From CAYGHG01 sp964349515 (GTDB lineage: Bacteria; Oederibacteriota; PGYV01; CAYGHG01): a stretch of 7,794 bases of DNA. Location: contig CAYGHG010000115.1 in assembly GCA_964349515.1 (NCBI GenBank), positions 1 through 7,794 of the forward strand. Reading direction: 5' to 3'. Below are positions 1 through 5,998 of this stretch, piece by piece (within the stretch, counting starts at the first letter, position 1; every line of letters starts with the position of its first letter). The translations under genes and the position numbers were made by a program. Under the pieces are notes generated by a model, which was not told where the DNA came from, ran no database searches, and was given only the letters and a program-made list of their open reading frames with translations.

Positions 1-123
1 CTTTCAGCTTTCAGCTTTCAGTTTTCAGCTTTCAGTTTTCAGCTTTCAGTTTTCAACTTTCAACTTTCAACTTTCAACTTTCAACTTTCAACTTTCAACT
101 TTCAGCTTTCAGCTTTCAGCTTT
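1..123. repeat. 7-bp tandem repeat array (CTTTCAG/CTTTCAA/TTTTCAG)
   Basis: Seventeen complete heptamers occupy 1-119, followed by a partial CTTT at 120-123. The left edge is the window edge, so the array may be longer. Variants are ordered rather than random. CTTTCAG and TTTTCAG alternate across 15-49, giving a local 14-bp period. TTTTCAA occupies 50-56, seven pure CTTTCAA units occupy 50-98 less that first one minus none beyond 57-98 (six units), and CTTTCAG returns at 99-119. Seven is not a multiple of three and no gene covers the array, so it is non-coding. It stops about 10 bp before the -35 box of the promoter for the gene at 202. The complementary strand reads CTGAAAG/TTGAAAG. Replication slippage or local homogenisation explains the blocks of identical variants; any regulatory role is inference. 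Confidence 0.97.
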
Positions 124-132
124 GACAACCGC

Positions 133-161
133 TTGTCACCTGCCCTCCTTTGTGCTATATT
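133..161 (+). promoter_or_regulatory. Sigma-70-type promoter with extended -10
   Basis: A -35 box TTGTCA lies at 133-138, then a 17-bp spacer, then a -10 box TATATT at 156-161. Each box has one mismatch to the housekeeping consensus. TG at 153-154, one base before the -10, makes it an extended -10 promoter. Transcription would start near 168, giving a leader of about 34 nt before the ATG at 202. The perfect TTGACA at 122-127 is 28 bp from this -10 and is too distant to pair with it. The assignment rests on sequence alone, but spacing and both boxes agree. Confidence 0.7.
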
Positions 162-190
162 CCATGGTATCAGTTGTTGAATATGCAATT

Positions 191-196
191 GGAGGG
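191..196 (+). promoter_or_regulatory. Ribosome binding site for the gene at 202
   Basis: GGAGGG ends five bases before the ATG at 202-204, a near-ideal Shine-Dalgarno placement, which fixes this start codon. Confidence 0.85.
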
Positions 197-201
197 TAAA
201 A

Positions 202-699
202 ATGTTTAAACCTTTAAAGAAATTCATTAAATTCCTAAATTCCGAGGCAGACCCGTCACAAATCGCTCTTGGCGCCATACTCGGGCTTTTCGGTGCTTAT
301 CTTTCACCTGCGCCTCTAAACCTTATTATAATCATACTCGCCGCCTTCATTATTAAATGCAACCTCGGCGTGTTTTTTCTCTGCCTCGGATTGTTTAAGG
401 CACTGACATTCGCAACCGACCCGCTTGCCGACGTAATAGGTCTTAAAATACTTACCCTACCCGCGCTTGAGGCACCCTTTACAGCAATAAGTTCCATTCC
501 CGTAGCGGCTTTTACGGGCTTTAACAACAGTGTAATAATGGGCTCATTTATCCTGGCGCTCGCGCTCTCGCCTGTTGCCTGGTTTGGCACTTTGAAGTTT
601 ACGGACTTTTACAGAAAAAAACTGCGCGACAAGATAAAAAAATACAAAATAGTGCAAATCTTAAGCGCAGGCTCTATCCTTGACAAGGGGGACAAATAA
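202..699 (+). CDS. TIGR03546/DUF2062-like integral membrane protein
   Basis: A 165-residue protein with a short basic, amphipathic N-terminus (KPLKKFIKFL) followed by hydrophobic segments at about residues 20-35, 39-70 and 108-131, then a strongly basic tail from about 137. Predicted location is the inner membrane. The stretch around residues 18-38 (DPSQIALGAILGLFGAYLSP) looks like the start of DUF2062 domains, which have an S/D-P, IALG and glycine-rich pattern ending in a proline. The size and the partner gene directly downstream match the TIGR03546 family, known as one half of a two-gene pair with TIGR03545. No catalytic motif is visible and the biochemical role is unknown. The ATG is supported by GGAGGG five bases upstream and the promoter at 133-161. 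Its stop overlaps the next start (TAATG, 697-701), so the pair is almost certainly co-translated. Family assignment is by recall of the pattern and was not searched. Confidence 0.8.
   Translation: MFKPLKKFIKFLNSEADPSQIALGAILGLFGAYLSPAPLNLIIIILAAFIIKCNLGVFFLCLGLFKALTFATDPLADVIGLKILTLPALEAPFTAISSIPVAAFTGFNNSVIMGSFILALALSPVAWFGTLKFTDFYRKKLRDKIKKYKIVQILSAGSILDKGDK
685..691 (+). promoter_or_regulatory. Ribosome binding site for the gene at 699
   Basis: AAGGGGG lies inside the last codons of the upstream gene, seven bases before the ATG at 699-701. With the TAATG overlap it supports both this start and translational coupling. Confidence 0.75.
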
Positions 700-2558
700 T
701 GAAAATCATACGCCCGGGCGGGCTTGTTGCCGTCATAGTAATTGCAGCTGCTGTTTCCCTTTTTGCCGTGTTTATGGCGGATTCATTGGTAAAGAAAGTA
801 ATAGAATCAGCCGGCAGGTCTGTATTCAAAGCCAAAGTTGAGCTTCAAAAAGCCGACATATCTTTCATGAAATCAAGTTTGAAACTCGAAGGCCTCACAA
901 TAGCAGACAAGGACAGCGAATTCAGGAATCTTTTTGAAGCGGGCGTCATCACCCTGGATTTTCAGCTCCTGCAGGCGCTTAAAAAAAGGGTAATCATTGA
1001 CAAAATAGAAATGACAAACTCAGCAACAGGCACAAAGCGCGTAACGTCCGGCTTCCTGCCTCCTTCCGAGCTTAAGAAGATAGAAAAAAGAGAAAAAGAA
1101 GCCAAACCTTCGCTCTTATCAAAACTGACTGACAACGCATCCAAAAAAGCAAAAAATGAAATCGCCTCCCTTCCGGTCACGAAAATGGCTGGCAAAGTTT
1201 CCGACCTCACCAAAACTGATTTTTCCAAAGCCTTTAAAAAAGAGGATTTGGAAAGTTATAAGACAATAATGTCGGCAGGCTCAAAAATAACCTCGGGCAA
1301 AGAAGAAATTGAATCAATGGTTAAAAAAGCTGATTTTGAAAAACGCTCGGCATCGGTCAAAACCACAGCGGAATCGCTCAAGTCATTCAAAGTATCAGGC
1401 GTACAGGATATTCCTGCCGCTCAGGAAAAACTGAAAGAACTCGACAAAGCACGGCTCGAAATCGACTCAATGAAACGCGACGCTGACGCCATATCAAAGG
1501 CTGCATCTGCCTACTCTTCCCTTCCCACGTCACTCGAAAAGGAAATCAACGCAGCCATAGATCGCGACACCGCCGCAATGATAGCAAAAGCAGACATAGG
1601 AATAATTGACGCGAAATCCATTGAAAGCGCCCTGCTCGGGCCTGTCTGGAGCTCAAGGCTGGCAAAAATGATGCAGCTGATTTCCATGGCGGACAAGTAT
1701 ATTCCATCCGGCAAAAAAGCAAAAAAAGATAAGAAAAACCTGCAAAAAAGGGCAAAAGGAACCGACGTAATATTCACCGCGGACAATAACCCCTCTTTCC
1801 TTATTAAAGAACTTGTTATTTCTTCCAAAACAGCCGCCGACAGCGGGCTTGCGATAAGCGGTACAGGCAGGGATATTGCGATAGAGCAGTACATCACAGG
1901 GAAACCATCTTTACTCAGTATAAAGGCTGTTTCAGGCAAAAAGAACTTCAGCCTTGACGCTAAAATCGACAGGGTAAACGAAACAAATGATTCATACACC
2001 CTTGCCGCGGCAGGACTTTCCATGGAAGAAATCGGTATGGACAAACCAAATCTGGGCAACGTAAAAATGGACTCTGCTCTGGTTGGTTCATCACTTAAAG
2101 CGGATGTAAAAGAAAACAGCCTGAAAATAGCCGGCACAGTTTCGCTGGGTTCCATCATCTTTGCGGCAGCAGATAAACAGGACATAGTTTATACGGTATT
2201 GTCAAACATAGGTTCAATAGGGGTAAAGATTGAATCTCTGACATCTGAAAAAGAGTCTTACCTCAATGTTTCTTCCGACGCCTTTGATAAAATCAAAACA
2301 GCCCTTTCAAAAGTTTACGGCAAAAAGATAGAAGAAGCCAAAGCGCAGGCAAAAAAAGAGGTCGAAAAAATGATTGCGGCCGAAAAAGCAGCCTTTACAA
2401 AATCAGCCTCTGAGTCTGTAAAATCCGCCCTCTCATCATCAGGCGGCGCAGACGCGTCAATAAAAAGCGCGCTCTCGTCAATAGACGGGGCTAAGGGTGA
2501 ACTCACAAAGAAGATAGCGGAGGCACAGGCCGGCGGGCTGAAGAATCTGTTTAAATAA
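699..2558 (+). CDS. TIGR03545-like envelope protein with AsmA-like N-terminus
   Basis: A 619-residue protein. Residues 1-7 are basic and residues 8-27 form one hydrophobic helix, so it is probably an inner-membrane anchor with the rest in the periplasm. Residues about 42-106 carry a pattern like the N-terminus of AsmA/DUF748-type proteins: a strand with ISFMKSSLKLEGLTIAD (54-70), then a leader to ITLDF (84-88), then RVIIDKIEMTNS (97-108). Residues about 120-350 are rich in Lys, Ala, Ser and Glu and look helical, probably coiled coil. Residues about 355-530 return to beta-rich, alternating sequence. Residues about 540-619 are another Lys/Ala/Glu helical tail ending LKNLFK. Length and position after the DUF2062-like gene fit TIGR03545, an uncharacterised family often paired with TIGR03546. 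AsmA relatives are implicated in moving lipids to, or maintaining, the outer membrane; extending that here is inference. The start overlaps the upstream stop by one base and has AAGGGGG upstream. No clear terminator follows; the REP-like array does. Confidence 0.8.
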   Translation: MKIIRPGGLVAVIVIAAAVSLFAVFMADSLVKKVIESAGRSVFKAKVELQKADISFMKSSLKLEGLTIADKDSEFRNLFEAGVITLDFQLLQALKKRVIIDKIEMTNSATGTKRVTSGFLPPSELKKIEKREKEAKPSLLSKLTDNASKKAKNEIASLPVTKMAGKVSDLTKTDFSKAFKKEDLESYKTIMSAGSKITSGKEEIESMVKKADFEKRSASVKTTAESLKSFKVSGVQDIPAAQEKLKELDKARLEIDSMKRDADAISKAASAYSSLPTSLEKEINAAIDRDTAAMIAKADIGIIDAKSIESALLGPVWSSRLAKMMQLISMADKYIPSGKKAKKDKKNLQKRAKGTDVIFTADNNPSFLIKELVISSKTAADSGLAISGTGRDIAIEQYITGKPSLLSIKAVSGKKNFSLDAKIDRVNETNDSYTLAAAGLSMEEIGMDKPNLGNVKMDSALVGSSLKADVKENSLKIAGTVSLGSIIFAAADKQDIVYTVLSNIGSIGVKIESLTSEKESYLNVSSDAFDKIKTALSKVYGKKIEEAKAQAKKEVEKMIAAEKAAFTKSASESVKSALSSSGGADASIKSALSSIDGAKGELTKKIAEAQAGGLKNLFK

Positions 2559-2572
2559 TTAATTTTTTATAC

Positions 2573-2600
2573 GTAGAGACAGGCCTCCGTGCCTGTCTCG
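2573..2600 (+). repeat. Left REP-like hairpin, copy 1
   Basis: GTAG (2573-2576) heads a perfect stem: AGACAGGC (2577-2584) pairs with GCCTGTCT (2591-2598) across the loop CTCCGT. The G of GTAG and the following C extend the pairing to nine base pairs. Confidence 0.9.
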
Positions 2601-2607
2601 TCGTTGT

Positions 2608-2707
2608 NNNNNNNNNNNNNNNNNNNNNNNNNNNNNNNNNNNNNNNNNNNNNNNNNNNNNNNNNNNNNNNNNNNNNNNNNNNNNNNNNNNNNNNNNNNNN
2701 NNNNNNN
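2608..2707. other. Assembly gap (100 N)
   Basis: Exactly 100 N, a common placeholder for a gap of unknown size. The bases on either side (CGTCGTTGT before, TTTAAAGACAC after) are directly adjacent in the intact unit at 2801-2820. The true missing length could therefore be zero or a whole number of 102-bp units. Any reading frame drawn through this stretch is meaningless. Confidence 0.98.
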
Positions 2708-2726
2708 TTTAAAGACACGAAAGACT

Positions 2727-2752
2727 AGACACACGCGGAGGTGTGTCTCTAC
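2727..2752 (-). repeat. Right (inverted) REP-like hairpin after the gap
   Basis: Read on the minus strand it starts GTAG (2752-2749), then AGACACAC (2748-2741), loop CTCCGC and GTGTGTCT (2734-2727). The stem is a perfect eight base pairs. It shares GTAG, AGACA and CTCCG with the left hairpin, but two internal stem pairs are exchanged. Confidence 0.9.
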
Positions 2753-2771
2753 ATTTAAAAAAACCTTTTTA

Positions 2772-2873
2772 TACGTAGAGACAGGCCTCCGTGCCTGTCT
2801 CGTCGTTGTTTTAAAGACACGAAAGACTAGACACACGCGGAGGTGTGTCTCTACATTTAAAAAAGCCTTTTTA
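2772..2873. repeat. Complete 102-bp REPIN-like unit
   Basis: The left hairpin is GTAG at 2775-2778 with arms 2779-2786 and 2793-2800. The right hairpin has arms 2829-2836 and 2843-2850 with closing CTAC at 2851-2854. GTAGAGACA (2775-2783) is also the exact reverse complement of TGTCTCTAC (2846-2854), so the whole doublet can fold into one long imperfect hairpin. The spacer contains AAAGACACGAAAGAC and each unit ends in an A-run/T-run linker. Confidence 0.92.
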
Positions 2874-2956
2874 TACGTAGAGACAGGCCTCAGTGCCTGT
2901 CTCGCAGTTGTTTTAATGACATGAAACACGAGACACACTCGGAGGTGTGTCTCTAC
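2874..2956. repeat. Diverged last REPIN-like unit
   Basis: GTAG at 2877-2880, left arms 2881-2888 and 2895-2902, right arms 2931-2938 and 2945-2952, CTAC at 2953-2956. Most substitutions are in loops (CTCAGT for CTCCGT, TCGGAG for GCGGAG) and in the spacer, while all four stem arms are unchanged. The A/T linker after CTAC is replaced by unrelated sequence, so this is the array edge. Confidence 0.88.
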
Positions 2957-3001
2957 ACAGAAAAAGGCATTTATTTATTTAATGACAGGCTTCTGTACCG
3001 G

Positions 3002-3490
3002 TTAAAACGTCTTTCTCAAAAACAAATCCCTATTGCTAACCACTCTGTCCGGAAATAAAATCCCTTCCAGGTGGTCTATTTCGTGCTGAAAAATCACCGC
3101 TTCAAACCCGGACGCCTCAAGCAATCTTTCTTCACCTTTTAAATCAAGATACTTAATGGCTACACTGTCAGCCCGTTCTACGTTGCCCGTGTATTCAGGC
3201 ACACTCAAACACCCTTCCCTGTTGATTGATGAGCCTTCCGCCCTGATAATCACAGGGTTTATCATCTCTATAAGGCCGTGGTTTTCGCATTTTTTCCTGC
3301 CTGCGGATGCATCAACCACCACTATCCGCCTCAAGCTGCCTGTCTGTGGAGCGGCTATCCCCACACAGCCTTTATTTATATATACCTGCTCTTTTAATTT
3401 TGCACAAAGAGATTTAATCTCAGCATTCATGCTTTCAACTTTTTTTGATTTTTCCCTAAGCAAAGGGTTAGGAAGCCTGAGTATGTTCAT
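3002..3490 (-). CDS. def: Peptide deformylase
   Basis: A cytoplasmic metalloenzyme that removes the formyl group from the initiator methionine of new proteins. All three family motifs are present in 162 residues, a normal length. Motif 1 is VGIAAPQTG (43-51), with the catalytic Gln at 49. Motif 2 is EGCLS (92-96), giving metal ligand Cys94. Motif 3 is QHEIDH (135-140), with ligands His136 and His140 and catalytic Glu137. The first Gly of the usual GxGxAAPQ is Cys42 here, a change that does not touch the active site. The N-terminus (NILRLPNPLLREKSKKV) is typical. The ATG overlaps the upstream stop by four bases (ATGA, 3490-3487). No strong Shine-Dalgarno precedes it, so translation is probably coupled to the ACT-domain gene. 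It is the last gene of the minus-strand run and faces the REP-like array. The usual partner fmt is not in the window. Confidence 0.97.
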   Translation of the reverse strand: MNILRLPNPLLREKSKKVESMNAEIKSLCAKLKEQVYINKGCVGIAAPQTGSLRRIVVVDASAGRKKCENHGLIEMINPVIIRAEGSSINREGCLSVPEYTGNVERADSVAIKYLDLKGEERLLEASGFEAVIFQHEIDHLEGILFPDRVVSNRDLFLRKTF

Positions 3491-4032
3491 AGAACGGCTG
3501 TTTCCGCCCTATTTACCGTGACATGCACTCCCAGTTTTTTTGCCGCTTTCTTAAGATCTGCCTCGAGTTTGCTTACCTTGTACCCCGCCGGCAAAGCCGC
3601 CTCTATGAACAAGTAGTATACGTGTGGTTTTACCTTTTCGGTGCTTTTGGTTTCAAGATCTGTAATGTTGGCGCCTGCCTTGAAAAGTATGCCTGTAATC
3701 GTGTTTACGATCCCGGGTTTGTCCGCGCCGTTTATGGATACAATCACGGAATTCCCTGATTCCTCAGGCTCGGCTGCGTCCTGTTCCTTTATTTTTATAA
3801 ATTCAATTACCATTCCGGTCTTTTTTTTAAAGACAGAAGCCTTTCCTGAAAAATCCACACCCTTAACCGGCTTTGTCCTCGAGAGTATCATTATCATTGA
3901 AAAAGTTTTTCTCAGCATTATCATTGAAGAGTCTTCAATGTTAAATCCCAGCTCCTTTATCCACCCGGTAAGCCCGTAAACTATCCCTTTCCTGTCAACT
4001 CCGCCTGCTATCAGCAGATACCTGTTTTTCAT
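3487..4032 (-). CDS. Double ACT-domain regulator, GcvR-like
   Basis: With the start preferred here (4032) the protein has 181 residues and two ACT domains and no catalytic domain. The first spans about residues 5-80, with DRKGIV at 13-18 and NIEDSSM at 31-37. The second spans about 96-175, with DKPGIV at 104-109 and GANITDLETKS at 120-130. This is the layout of the GcvR family; in E. coli GcvR is the glycine-responsive repressor partner of GcvA for the glycine cleavage system. ACT domains usually bind amino acids at the domain interface. No gcv gene is nearby, so the target is unknown. An in-frame ATG four codons upstream (4044) would add MEVF, but GGAGG (4042-4038) overlaps that codon and sits five bases before the ATG at 4032, which argues for 4032. 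The gene follows the kinase by 42 nt and overlaps def by four bases. Confidence 0.85.
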   Translation of the reverse strand: MKNRYLLIAGGVDRKGIVYGLTGWIKELGFNIEDSSMIMLRKTFSMIMILSRTKPVKGVDFSGKASVFKKKTGMVIEFIKIKEQDAAEPEESGNSVIVSINGADKPGIVNTITGILFKAGANITDLETKSTEKVKPHVYYLFIEAALPAGYKVSKLEADLKKAAKKLGVHVTVNRAETAVL

Positions 4033-4037
4033 GAATA

Positions 4038-4042
4038 CCTCC
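4038..4042 (-). promoter_or_regulatory. Shine-Dalgarno that decides the ACT gene start
   Basis: GGAGG read on the minus strand from 4042 to 4038, then TTATTC-like spacing (TATTC) before ATG at 4032-4030. It begins inside the alternative upstream ATG (4044-4042), so ribosomes binding here should start at 4032. Confidence 0.75.
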
Positions 4043-4074
4043 ATTTTAATTATATTATCACAGATTTTATTCTT

Positions 4075-5979
4075 TTACCGCCTGACAGGTATGATAACCT
4101 TAAAAACCGCACCTGTCGCGTTGCCTTGCGACTCGGCCCATATGTACCCACCGTGTGCTGTTACTATGTTTCTGGATATGTAAAGCCCCAGCCCTATGCC
4201 TGCGTGTTTTCTGGTGTTGGGTGTTTCTATCTGATAAAAACGCTCAAATACTTTTTCCGCGTTCTCAGGGCTCATCCCTACCCCCTGATCCCTGACCGTT
4301 ATTACCGCAAATTCCTCCGGCAGAGGCGCCGCAGGATGTATATACCCCGGGATTCTGATGTCATCTGTCTTTATACTCTCCAGAGAAACGGTAATCGTAG
4401 TGTCAGGCTGTGAAAACTTAAGTGAATTATTTGTAAGATTAATTACCACCTGTGCCATTCTGTAATCATCAATCATCGCGGTTACGGAATATGACGGCAT
4501 CCGGGTTTCAATATTTATCTTGCGCTGTTTAGCAACAGGAAGCATCTGTTTTACGCCTTCCACGACCGTAACGGATACATCCCTGCTCATAACATCAATT
4601 GAAAATGTGCCTGATTCAATCTTTGAAACATCCAGGAGTTCATTTATGAGCCTGAGCAGCCGCTCCGAGCTGTTTTCCATGGACTGTAAAAACTCCTGTT
4701 GTTTGTCGGTAACAGGACCGGCGGCCCCATGAATCATGAATTTTAGAAATCCCATTATGGAGGTCAGAGGTGTTCTTAATTCATGGGATACTATGGCAAT
4801 AAAATTCTGTTTCATTTCATCAACTTCCTTCAATTTATTGTAATTATCCTCAATTTCCATATTTTTTTCCCTCAGCACATAATTAACTTTTTCAACCTCC
4901 TGTATTACCGTTATGATCTCATTTTCCAGCTGTTTTCTGTCAGTTATGTCAAGCGCGGATATCACGCTGCCTCTCACCGCGCCGGATGAGTCTTTAATGT
5001 CGGAAATTGCAGTCAAAACGCTGACTTTTCCGCCGTTGCCGGTTTTTAATACTGCTTCCAGTTCCTGCCTCTCCCCCGAGTCTGTTATTAAGGTTATTCC
5101 TTTTTCAATTGTCCCGGCGTCTAACAGACTGTTAAAATCCACCCCTATCAGGTCGCTCTCTTTCGTTTTCAATACCCGGCATGCCATGGGGTTAACGCGT
5201 ATTATTTTTCCTCTGTCATCAGTAATTATTATTATACTGTGCGTTGTATTCAGTATATTCTCGGCAACAGCCGCCGGATTTATCCCAAAAAGTCTGTATT
5301 TAATAACGGCAAAACTGATAATGGTTATCATAATAAACGACATCAGAGTGCCCGGTGCTTCATTTATAGAATTCTCAAAAATAGCGGTCACAAAACCGGT
5401 TGCCATGGGAAACGTAACAGCCGCAGCAACCAGCAGCCCCTGCGTTTTTCTGAAACTTTCTTTTTGCCTCAATGCGTGTACCGTAAGCGTTATAAAAGCA
5501 GCCAACGACAATACTCCCACCCAGGAAAAAACTGCTATTTGCGCTGTTCCGTCACCCAAAAAACCCCTGAATCTGTACCTAAAACTCCCATAATAAATAT
5601 CCGGCACTATCCATCCCGCCATAAATATTGCGAATGCGTATATAGCCGCCGGAATATATAACAATAACAAAAAGAAGGGGTTTTCTGCCAGTTTTTTATT
5701 ATTTGTGAATATGACGGCAAAATGAAATATTAGTACGGAAGCCAGCGGCCATAAGTTGAGGAATTTATAGTAAAGAAAGGCCCTTGCCTGCTGTTCTCCC
5801 GGTATGGAAAATGTCATGAAATCAGCGATTGAAAGCAGGGATATCAAAATTCCCAGGATAAAAAAAACCCTGTTAGCAGGGTTTTTTCTGTCAATGTTAA
5901 ATACTGCGGCCGCAAGAATAAAAGATGCAAAAGCACATATCAATGACAGCCACGCAAATATGTCGGCCGGCGTCAGCAC
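4075..5979 (-). CDS. 7TM-PAS sensor histidine kinase (orphan in this window)
   Basis: A 634-residue inner-membrane kinase. Seven hydrophobic helices lie at about residues 7-27, 38-57, 69-91, 102-124, 147-168, 180-201 and 211-228, like the 7TM sensor module of HisKA_7TM-type kinases. A PAS domain follows at about 237-347 (NILNTTHSIIIITDDRGKII, ending in the DITDRKQLE linker). A helical linker occupies 347-392. The HisKA domain carries the phospho-acceptor in SHELRTPL, His399. The ATPase domain has an N box NLTNN (514-518), G1 DQGVG (564-568), F box FERF (578-581) and G2 GIGLG (594-598), all intact, so the protein should be active. It should autophosphorylate and pass phosphate to a response regulator, but none is visible. 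The start is GTG, supported by GAGAGGGGGG at 5992-5983. It begins 19 nt after the stalk gene and is followed 42 nt later by the ACT gene, suggesting one transcript. The stimulus cannot be read from sequence. Confidence 0.95.
   Translation of the reverse strand: MLTPADIFAWLSLICAFASFILAAAVFNIDRKNPANRVFFILGILISLLSIADFMTFSIPGEQQARAFLYYKFLNLWPLASVLIFHFAVIFTNNKKLAENPFFLLLLYIPAAIYAFAIFMAGWIVPDIYYGSFRYRFRGFLGDGTAQIAVFSWVGVLSLAAFITLTVHALRQKESFRKTQGLLVAAAVTFPMATGFVTAIFENSINEAPGTLMSFIMITIISFAVIKYRLFGINPAAVAENILNTTHSIIIITDDRGKIIRVNPMACRVLKTKESDLIGVDFNSLLDAGTIEKGITLITDSGERQELEAVLKTGNGGKVSVLTAISDIKDSSGAVRGSVISALDITDRKQLENEIITVIQEVEKVNYVLREKNMEIEDNYNKLKEVDEMKQNFIAIVSHELRTPLTSIMGFLKFMIHGAAGPVTDKQQEFLQSMENSSERLLRLINELLDVSKIESGTFSIDVMSRDVSVTVVEGVKQMLPVAKQRKINIETRMPSYSVTAMIDDYRMAQVVINLTNNSLKFSQPDTTITVSLESIKTDDIRIPGYIHPAAPLPEEFAVITVRDQGVGMSPENAEKVFERFYQIETPNTRKHAGIGLGLYISRNIVTAHGGYIWAESQGNATGAVFKVIIPVRR
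5860..5887 (-). terminator. Terminator-like hairpin inside the kinase gene
   Basis: Read on the minus strand: AAAAAACCCTG (5887-5877), loop CTAA, CAGGGTTTTTT (5872-5862), with the T-run continuing to eight (5867-5860). The GC part of the stem is only five pairs, extended by six A-T pairs. It lies over codons 31-40 of the kinase, encoding RKNPANRVFF. The form is that of an intrinsic terminator, but the location is within a coding sequence, so function as an attenuator is inference. The plus strand also reads as a hairpin followed by six T. Confidence 0.45.
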
Positions 5980-5982
5980 AGG

Positions 5983-5992
5983 CCCCCCTCTC
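5983..5992 (-). promoter_or_regulatory. Ribosome binding site for the kinase
   Basis: GAGAGGGGGG lies in the 19-nt gap after the stalk gene and ends three bases before the GTG at 5979-5977. It is the only purine-rich element nearby and supports the GTG start over later ATG codons. Confidence 0.7.
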
Positions 5993-5998
5993 TTTTCA

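Larger units (their letters stand above)
2570..2956. repeat. Tandem REPIN/BIME-like array, 102-bp unit
   Basis: The array fills the space between convergent genes. Equivalent points recur every 102 bp: GTAG at 2775 and 2877, the right-hand hairpin arm at 2727 and 2829. The visible copies are a left half (2570-2607), a right half after the N gap (2708-2771), a full unit (2772-2873) and a diverged full unit (2874-2956). Each unit has a left hairpin headed by GTAG and a right hairpin that is its inverted relative, ending in CTAC. The first copies are nearly identical; the last differs at several bases, so expansion is fairly recent. On the plus strand the left hairpin is followed by a T-rich tract (TCGTTGTTTT), so it may weakly end transcription from the upstream operon. 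No transposase of the RAYT (TnpA_REP) type, which mobilises REPs, is in the window. Confidence 0.9.

Noticed and set aside
1..123. CRISPR array
   Set aside because: The unit is 7 bp with no spacers. The 102-bp array also lacks unique spacers and has no cas genes nearby.
122..127. TTGACA as the -35 box
   Set aside because: It is a perfect hexamer but lies 28 bp from the -10; TTGTCA at 133-138 has the right 17-bp spacing.
1511..2185. 224-codon open frame antisense to the 619-residue gene
   Set aside because: The plus-strand gene has a ribosome site, promoter, operon partner and recognisable protein features; the antisense frame has none.
2567..2938. Small reading frames on both strands across the palindromic array
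   Set aside because: They run through 100 N and through 102-bp repeats; 102 is a multiple of three, so open frames arise by repetition.
2961..2966. T-run after def on the minus strand as a terminator
   Set aside because: Only a four-pair ACAG/CTGT stem lies before it, and that stem is not adjacent to the T-run.
4049..4054. TATAAT on the minus strand before the ACT gene as a dedicated promoter
   Set aside because: No acceptable -35 lies at 16-18 bp, and transcription would begin on top of the Shine-Dalgarno. It remains possible but weak in an AT-rich spacer.
4913..5661. Long plus-strand frames opposite the kinase
   Set aside because: They are antisense to a kinase with all catalytic motifs and show no recognisable domain.
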